A stretch of DNA of 64,000 nt, from contig JAWHQI010000065.1 of NCBI GenBank assembly GCA_033032865.1, positions 2,914,001 through 2,978,000 on the forward strand. Reading direction: 5' to 3'. The stretch's first letter is position 1. Every line of letters starts with the position of its first letter. The position numbers and the translations under genes were made by a program. A model generated the notes under the pieces. The model had not been told where the DNA came from. It saw only the letters and a program-made list of their open reading frames with translations, and did not search any database. This document shows, in pieces, positions 57,301-64,000 of this stretch. This DNA is from Dactylorhiza incarnata (taxonomy: Eukaryota; Streptophyta; Magnoliopsida; Asparagales; Orchidaceae).

Positions 57301-58140
57301 TAAAAAGTATAAATGTGATCCCCAAACACTACTTTGCACCCTGACAAGTCTTAATAAGCATTGTGTGTGTGCAAAGCACCTTGGTAGATATTCTCTTTAT
57401 TTATGTGCATTGAAATATTGTGGAAGTAATATTATTTGTGTATTTTAATATTGTGTTAATTCATTATACATGTCATGTGTTTTTGATTGATTCACTTGTA
57501 TACTTTATCAAAACACACTTATTGTACACATCATTATCCTTATTAAAACTTCTACTCATGAGAATTGGATCCTAATGCTCATCTACTCAATTCTCTACAA
57601 ACTTAAGTAAATGTACTAGATAACAAAGCATGACCGCTACAATGTTTATGTTTACTTGAAATGCAAATTTTATTACATTGTAGTTTGTGTATCTTTTCTT
57701 GATATTATGAAATCATGCTTGCAATATTATCTTAATGGAATAGCATCTCTTCAATCTTTAACTCAAGCATCAACTTTTCAAATTTAAAACTCATTATCCT
57801 TTATACGATTTTATCTTCTAAAATGATGTTTATGTTTAAGAATGCTTATTATATTCTTCTGCTAAGTTTACCACTTATGCTCATTCATGTCTATTATTTT
57901 TAACACCGTGTTTTTCTTTTCAACAAGTGGTATCTTAAAATAGAATGCTTACTTTAACATGTTAGCTATGTTGCTTACTACTATATGTTACATCATGCTT
58001 ATATTTTTCTCAACAAGTAGTATTTAACAAGCTTTTGATTGCATCCTATTTTTCTTCTCGACATAAAACATATTACTCCTTATTACATACTCACACCTAA
58101 ACCCTCTTGTGATACTACCAAAAGGAGAGAATAAATTGCA
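54391..58140 (+). other. Long AT-rich non-coding interior
   Basis: About 3.7 kb where pol would be in an autonomous relative. ORFs up to 106 codons (56019-56339) are low-complexity and unrecognised. The region contains palindromes of the LTR motif: GTTAACGC-AAG-GCGTTATC (54969-54987) and GGCGTTAA-GAAG-TTAACGCC (56283-56302). A diverged direct repeat (CCAARCACTACT ... AAGTCTTAAT[GA]AGCATTGTG) lies at 57157 and 57325. Confidence 0.75.
55735..55950. other. GC-richer island within the AT-rich interior
   Basis: About 215 bp (ACCGGGGAGGGTTC, CGGCCTTGCGAGGCACTGGGGGG, GTACGGGGCT) is clearly richer in G+C than its flanks. No coding frame or RNA gene is recognised. It could be captured sequence or a structured RNA element. 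Confidence 0.4.
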
Positions 58141-58149
58141 TAATTCTAA

Positions 58150-58572
58150 TATTTAGGGGGAGTGCATTATAATAATATTAAACTCAAAAACGGGGTATCT
58201 TTGTAGGGGGAGTAATCATTTTGGAGGTGCATACACTATCATATGCTCGATCATGACAATCCTTCAATAAGTGTTTCCTTATCTATCTTAGAAGATATAC
58301 ACTCATCCCTACCCACTTTTGTTAATAACATAGGGGGAGAAGAAATTGAGAAATCTAGTAAAATAGATATTTAGGGGGAGTAAATTATAAGAGAACACTT
58401 ATGTAGGGGGAGGACTTCATATAGAAAGAGTATGCATTATCGCTATCAAATCTATCATGCTTTTAACCTGTTATTCATGCATATATTATTACCTCACTTA
58501 TCTATAAATATAAATGGTCTTTATCTCACTAATTTCTCATACAGGTATTTGTTATTATCAAAAGGGGGAGAT
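58150..58572 (+). other. Series of polypurine-like tracts before the 3' LTR
   Basis: TAGGGGGAG occurs near 58155, 58204, 58333, 58371 and 58406, then AAAAGGGGGAGAT at 58560-58572 next to the LTR. Only the last is the expected plus-strand primer. Confidence 0.7.
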
Positions 58573-60162
58573 TGTTGGAGCCTATGTTCCGCATCTCTTG
58601 GTTTGAGAATAACAAATACCGTGTTGTATTTGATCTTGTATTCTGTGTGTTTATAGTATGCAGGTTGTACAGGAACTATAGCTACACATCCCTATGATTA
58701 GTATACTGAATGGAGATGACTCTCTGTAAAGAGAGCTAACGCCCCGCGTTAGCCGTTCGACAAAATTGCGCCTGATGAAACTGCGTTCGACGAACTCTGA
58801 AGGTCGTTCGACGAACTCTGAAGGCCATTCGACGAAATGAATTTCCGTTCGACAAAATTGCGCCTGATGAAACTGCGTTCGACGAACTCTGAAGGCCGTT
58901 CGACGAACTTTGAAGGCCGTTCGATGAAATGAATTTACGTTCGACGAATTCGATGCAGTTTGACGAATTTTGAAGGGGAGCGAAACTCAACTCCAGCGTT
59001 GACTCTTAACGCCCGTGTTGAATCCACAAACTGCCATGATCTTGACGGTTGCGCGATTTCAACCACGACAGTGTACGTTCACCAACGTTGGCGTTAACTC
59101 TTAACGCCACACGTTAGATCCCGTGGCTATTTAAAGTACAACCCCTCTCATTCTATGTTAGATGATTCCAGAATTCTGATACTTTGGAGAGAGGTTCGTC
59201 TACAACAATTAAGAGATCTCCCTTGGGCTAACATGAAGATCTAAAGACGATTTTGAAGGAGAAGGTCTACAACGCATATTCCATACGAAGGACGATCGTT
59301 TCAAGGCCGCCAACATCTGCATCGCCTTCGTCTTCACCTTCAGAATTTCTTGGGGAGTTTCTCTTTACTTATCTTGTAATCTTTTACGTTTTCCTTTTGT
59401 AATTTGTGTGGAGAAATCGTTCGGGGAGAACGTCGGATTCCGGGAAGGATTCCGTGGTTAAATTGGCCTTGTGTTGGCGACTAGATCCTTATGTGGCTTA
59501 GGGGGTAATTCGCCGCCTTGTGCGTGGAGACTAGGTCGAGGGTAGATCTAGGGGGTGGCTAGAGGCCTTATCTGGGGATAGATAGGCTATAGCCAACCGG
59601 TCCTTGGGAGAAGGACCAGTGAAACATCAAAAAATGTTTTTACATATTCTCGCCTTGATTTCCAGCGTTATAGAAATCAAACATTTGTGTGTTCAATTTA
59701 TTATAAAATAAATCATGTCTTTCAATGTTCTATTCAATTGATTTTATTTCCTCTTCAAGAATGTTTTAATAATTTTCATCGAAGTATTAAAATTAACATT
59801 TGTGTAATTATCTTTGAAATACAAAAATTGTTTTCATTATCTCTTATTTTCTGGAATTGTATTTCATTTAAGATTTCATAAGTAAAATCACGGTGACAAT
59901 ATTTTGTTCTAAGGAATATTTTCTAGAGAGCTAACGCCCAGCGTAACACTTAACGCCAGGCGTTAGCAACAGTTAACAAAAAGTTTTGTTTCTCTTGTTT
60001 AAAAAGAAATCTTCAATATAATCTTTTATGGGATATCAAAATATATTTTCTTACAAAATATTCCTACACTTTGGTCACAAACTCTGATAAATTTAATTAA
60101 GATTTAAATTCCATAAAACCATTATTCACCCCCCCCCTCTATGGGCGCCGTAAGATCCAACA
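58573..60162 (+). repeat. 3' LTR of the non-autonomous Copia element (1590 bp)
   Basis: Same layout as 51252-52845 with scattered substitutions. Ends GTAAGATCCAACA. Confidence 0.93.
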
Positions 60163-60900
60163 GGAGGTTCTCCTCTCGGAAACTCAAACTGTTAATTAAG
60201 AAGAATCTTCGCCTATGTCGGAAGATTCAAAAAAAGAAGTAGATCCTTTCTTTTCTCAAGGATCAATCAGTTGAAGATCAAGATTCAGCATTATCTCCTC
60301 CAGAATCTTGATCAAAGAAGAAGAAGTCTTAAACCACAATCTGTGGATACTTCACTCTTGACCAGATAACAAAGAGTTCTTGAATCTCTGTCTCAAATAA
60401 TCTAACTAGTTGAGCTTCCTTATCAACAACTCATTCAGTTTTGGAGAGACCTTGTCAACAACTCCTAGTTGAGCTTCATTATCAATAACTCACTGATTTT
60501 TAGAGAGACCTTGTCAACAACTCCTGCTTGAGCTTCCTTATCATTAGCTCATTTAATTCAGAGAGACCTTATCAACAACTCCACACTATTAAGGGAACCT
60601 TATCAAAATCCCTACACTGTAACAGTGGAATCTTGCTTGCGGGCATAAGAGTATATGTACCCATATTTATTGGGGAACTACTATAAAACTCTTGTATCGT
60701 ATATGTTGATTCTCTCTCCTTTATCTTTGTTTTCCTATTAAATATTATAACTGTGGGATGTATGATGATTGCTTGTGTTAAGGATAATCCTAACCTAAGA
60801 AAGATCATAAGATCTAATCCGCTTAAAAGAAAAATCAAAAGAAATTAACACTGTATTCACCCCCTCTAGAGTAAGTCTCAAGTTATTACCATCCCTTTCA

Positions 60901-60905
60901 ATATG
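60901..60905. repeat. Target-site duplication of the solo LTR, right copy
   Basis: ATATG, matching 44230-44234. Confidence 0.93.
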
Positions 60906-61194
60906 CATGTGAAGGATGTCGGCGTATAAAATTATGCAATGTCATTGAAGATGCCACAATTTTCCAATGTTTTTTGTAATTATATTGCGTCATATCTCGA
61001 AGGATTGGACATTTTTTTCTTCCACACGCCAAAAGTGCGTTCAATCACACTACGCAATGATGAGTGCGCCTTATTGAATATTTCCTTTCGTCCATGAACT
61101 GCAAGATTTCTGCATGTAAAATGATATCTTTTTTGGTATATTTTAAAATATCTCATTTGTAGTGGATATCCTGCATCAGCCAATTAATATTTTT

Positions 61195-61265
61195 CTAAAT
61201 ATTAAAAATCATGTTAATAACATATATATGAATTTTAAATAATAATAATTAGTTAGACAAGTTAC
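61195..61265 (-). other. Intron of the Harbinger transposase (71 bp)
   Basis: On the minus strand CCAA|GTAACTTG ... TATTTAG|AAAAATAT. It is AT-rich with canonical ends and lies between the HPPP and LADAGYP segments that are adjacent in Harbinger transposases. Splicing keeps the frame. Confidence 0.75.
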
Positions 61266-62246
61266 TTGGAGGAGGATGAGGAAAGTTTCAATTTTGATCC
61301 AAAATTATGCTCATGAAAACATGGTTATCATGTGTTGAACCCTCTCAACCAGGCATGACAAATGTAATGGTCATATCAAAATCACAGACAACCATTATAT
61401 TTTGAGTTGTAGATCCATGATGTCCTATGTATGAAACTTGTTCATCAACTGGAATGCAAGCATCAACATGTGTCCCGTTGATTGCTCTGATGCAATCCTT
61501 GAAGTAGGACATATATCGTGCGTCATTTAAAATCTTGGATGGGATATATGTAAATTGATCATCTGCGGGTGCGATAATATCCTGGGAAAGCTTTACTAAT
61601 GCGACAAGCCATCGTGAAAAATAATGGCTTATTGTTTACATCAAATGTTGAAAATGCTCATAGGTTTTCCTTATTGACTCACGGTGCCCCAAACTATAAA
61701 TTGCAATTTTAATTACTTCTCTTGCGGTAGCCTAGATCACTGTAGTCCATGTGATAAAACAAGTTGACCACGTAAATCCAGAAAAATTTGTCGTGACATC
61801 TGAAAGGTATTATAAAATCTGACAGGAGGACCATCCAAAGTTCACCAACCCACTTATCTTCTATGTTGGAAGAGGTCATTCAAGGTCTCCTATCATCATA
61901 AAAAGAGTTGTAATCGAGCATCACATTCATAGTAGTGTTCATCATCATAACATTGTAGGATGCTCTCTGAAGTCTATCATTCAATTCAACATCATTCAAC
62001 TGACAAAAGTTCTCGTTAGACATTTTTGGGGGTTGTACAATCACAATAGAAAACAGCTCAAAAGCACTAAACATTGAATTAATACCGGCAAGGATATATT
62101 TATACATAAATAAAAATGTTACTAGCAAGGAAGAACAAATACATATTATATTCACATGAATTAATACATCATACAATTACAACCCATTGACTGATTATAT
62201 GAAATTGATGGACATCTGCTGGTCAATATGTAAGTCAGACTATCAT

Positions 62247-62396
62247 GCAACCATACAAAATATCATATAGCTACTACTATACAAAATATCACATAACTAC
62301 AATCATACAAAATATCACATATCTATAACCATACAAAGTATGATCACATAACTACAACCATACAAAATATCATATAGTTATAACCATACAAAACAA
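62247..62396. repeat. Minisatellite, about 27-bp unit, about 6 copies
   Basis: The unit resembles ACCATACAAAATATCACATA followed by GCTACAA, diverged between copies, upstream of the transposase start. Confidence 0.85.
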
Positions 62397-62404
62397 ATCA
62401 CATA

Positions 62405-64000
62405 GTGCATGTAACATTATGCCTGTATGTTGAACTAGGAAACCACGGTTCAACCTTTGAGCCCGAAAACCATGGCTCGAGGAGTTCGGACTGGTGTAGT
62501 TTGCTCTTACTTCTCCTGAGTTCAATCTTTAGATCGGGCACTCAGGACTTGGAAGCTCTCTCACAATGGATGCAAAACTAGAAACAGACCCCGGAGTTGC
62601 AGCCAGGAGGTCTCGCCACTAACATGGAGGATCTAAAGAACTTCCCCTCCCAAGCCAATTGCTGAGTTGGGAACCTTAGAGGGTGCTAGAGAGTTCTTGC
62701 CCACCCACCCGAAAACCACGGTGAGCAGCAAGTTGGACCTCCCTAGTAGACCAAAGTTAACCAGAGGAGAGAGAAACAAGTGAGAGATGCTCTCCAAAGG
62801 TTCCATTGAGGGTCTATTTATAGTTTTCTTAAAACGGTCAGCGGATAGCTAAATATCGCATCTTGGTTTTACTAAAAGCAGCCCAAAATGGTCTGCCAAC
62901 AACGAAAGCCCGCTGTTTGGAATGGCTAACTGCAGGCCTGAGAGGGAATCCTTGAAAAACGTGTCATCCATCTAATGTGCGAGTCCAAGTTGCCTTAGAC
63001 CAACTCATCCGAGTGGCGAGTGCTCGATTGAGCTGGGACTCACCACTCGCGCCGAATTGAGAGGCAAGTGCCCACTAAGGGTGAGTGCGAGCTGAGGTAT
63101 GCCACTCACCCAGCCGACTCGCCCATCCGACTTGCCCAACCGACTCGCCCAGACCCAATTCTGCTCTAGATCGCCTAATGGCTTGATGAATCAACTCGAC
63201 AAACACGGGGTTGTACACTGAACAAATAATATAACATTGGTCCGACCGGAGCCCCACAACATATCATACACAAAAGCAAGATATTATATAAGGCACAAAA
63301 ATACACTACTCAGAGAAATAAAAGCACTAGCGAATGCTTTATTAAACCAAATATGAAAGTCCACATTTACGAAGGAATGTTCAACAAAGTCGTCCTTTTG
63401 GCTTTACATCAAACCAGTAGTATTAATACATCATAATAGTACTAATACAAATATTGGATCACAGACCGGCAACTAAAAGAAAGGTATAAGAGAATGCGGA
63501 TTTCTTTGGCACTTCAACTTTGGGCTTTATGCCCATTGTTTCCCGCAATACTCTATGGCGCCTGCACCAATCATAAATAAAAGGTAATTGAGGGTCAGCA
63601 ATGAGCTGACCACAAACTGCGTAACGATCCCTCCCACTAGCCATCCTAGCGGACTCCGGGGCGGGACACCGCTCACCTGCAAGTACATCACAACAAGTAA
63701 TATATATCAAAATAAATAAAGTGTGACTAAGATACAAAAGGTGAAGTGTCAAGCATAATTAATCTTTTAGGTTGAGCATATAAAAATAGGGGACCTAAGA
63801 ATGCAAGTGAGGATGGTTGGGTAAACACAAAGGTTTCTCCGTAACCGCCTAAGCAACATCACATGAAGCTAACACATCTTCATTCATCAACAACACATTC
63901 GTGGGTACTCACGGCCGATCATTCACTCCATATGCAACCTATCATATAGTCTATAAACATTCATAATGATAACTGCTCATGCCGAACTGCATGGTGTGGG
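62405..64000 (-). other. LTR-like promoter region and unassigned sequence
   Basis: On the minus strand a TATA box (TATAAATAG, 62822-62814) is preceded by a field of GGGCGAGTCGG / GAGTGGCGAGTG repeats (about 63150-63000), the same style as the U3 motif clusters elsewhere in this window. The leader runs toward 62430. This suggests a reverse LTR, but I see no TG...CA boundaries, primer site or pol. A 97-codon minus ORF (63752-63459; RDRYAVCGQLIADPQ, RHRVLRETMG) has no recognised domain. Nothing can be assigned in 63760-64000. Confidence 0.4.

Larger units (their letters stand above)
51252..60162 (+). mobile_element. Non-autonomous Copia element with gag only, 8.9 kb
   Basis: LTRs 51252-52845 and 58573-60162 have TGTTGGA...TCCAACA ends. 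An initiator-Met primer site, a gag gene, about 4.2 kb of AT-rich non-coding DNA and the polypurine tract AAAAGGGGGAGAT complete it. No protease, integrase, RT or RNase H is found. Flanking pentamers are GTAGG (51247-51251) and GGAGG (60163-60167), a duplication with one mismatch. It resembles large retrotransposon derivatives that depend on relatives for enzymes. Confidence 0.92.
44235..60900 (+). repeat. Solo LTR of the Copia B family, split by two nested elements
   Basis: Pieces 44235-44952, 51182-51251 and 60168-60900 add to about 1.52 kb. The start TGTTGGGAAAAACTC and the early ATTACCTATGTGG block match the 34084 LTR. The end has TATTCACCCCCTCTAGAG and terminates CCCTTTCA. A perfect ATATG duplication flanks it, and no internal retrotransposon sequence of its own remains, so it is a solo LTR from LTR-LTR recombination. 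Confidence 0.9.
60901..62023 (-). pseudogene. PIF/Harbinger-type transposase, main part, with intron
   Basis: Reading leftward, a likely start is ATG at 62023 (MSNENFC). The DDE_Tnp_4 (HARBI1-like) domain follows in broken frames: FQMSRQIFLDLRGQLV, SLGHRESIRKTYEHFQH, then the catalytic block DCIRAINGTHVDA (first D), TTQNIMVVCDFDM, EGSTHDNHVF (second D), ADAGYP, and SSLRSVIERTFGVWKKK with the catalytic E. After a frameshift near 60975 comes ASSMTLHNFIRRH. Damage: TGA at 61882-61880, TGA at the Trp expected before EGSTHD, TAA just before LADAGYP, and several indels. The 3' end lies at 44234-44146 because a solo LTR inserted here. It encodes a nuclear DNA transposase, inactive in this copy. Terminal inverted repeats and the MYB-like partner ORF were not found. 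Confidence 0.88.

Overview
The window is plant nuclear DNA, very probably from a seed plant with a large, repeat-rich genome. The evidence is nested LTR retrotransposons of the Athila and Tat lineages (Ty3/Gypsy) and of SIRE/Maximus-like Copia, initiator-Met and Asp tRNA primer sites, and a PIF/Harbinger transposase with a short GT-AG intron. I recognise no ordinary host gene. Nearly every coding region carries stops, frameshifts or truncation, as expected of silenced pericentromeric or intergenic DNA. I cannot name the species.

Layout, left to right. (1) 1-7214: 3' part of a forward Athila element (gag end, pol, non-coding tract, 3' LTR). (2) 7215-9362: no recognisable gene. (3) 9363-28708: reverse Athila copy whose 3' LTR is split by a complete 12.1-kb Copia element, 'Copia A' (9626-21738, target duplication ATAAT). 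Copia A carries gag, pol and a third ORF. (4) 28709-31727: 3' end of another Athila, forward, joined head-to-head to the reverse copy. (5) 31740-35774: 3' half of a second SIRE-like element, 'Copia B' (ORF3 and 3' LTR). (6) 35775-38663: unassigned spacer, then a reversed, truncated LTR of the Copia B family. (7) 38664-44145: decayed reverse Tat-lineage element with a 74-bp tandem array in its 3' UTR. (8) 44146-62023: a reverse PIF/Harbinger transposase gene cut by a solo Copia-B-family LTR (44235-60900, target duplication ATATG). That LTR is itself invaded by a non-autonomous Athila-like element (44953-51176, ATAAC) and a non-autonomous Copia element (51252-60162). (9) 62024-64000: a short minisatellite and an LTR-like promoter region with no recognised gene.

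The most interesting structure is in the Copia elements. Copia A has a U3 module made of family-specific 8-bp inverted repeats followed about 120 bp later by a TATA box. The same inverted repeat plus a TATA box recurs between pol and ORF3. ORF3 has a clean 79-bp GT-AG intron that joins two reading frames. Its predicted product is not envelope-like: it shows no signal peptide or membrane span, has coiled-coil character and ends in a basic NLS-like stretch. Copia B repeats the design with a different inverted repeat, TCGACG-N3-CGTCGA, and a related ORF3. A third Copia family also carries its own palindrome in both LTR and interior. This suggests a separately transcribed, spliced nuclear ORF3 under a promoter that mirrors the LTR, possibly a self-recognising regulator. 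In the Athila copies, a hairpin plus G-tract module occurs twice, after pol and just before the 3' LTR.
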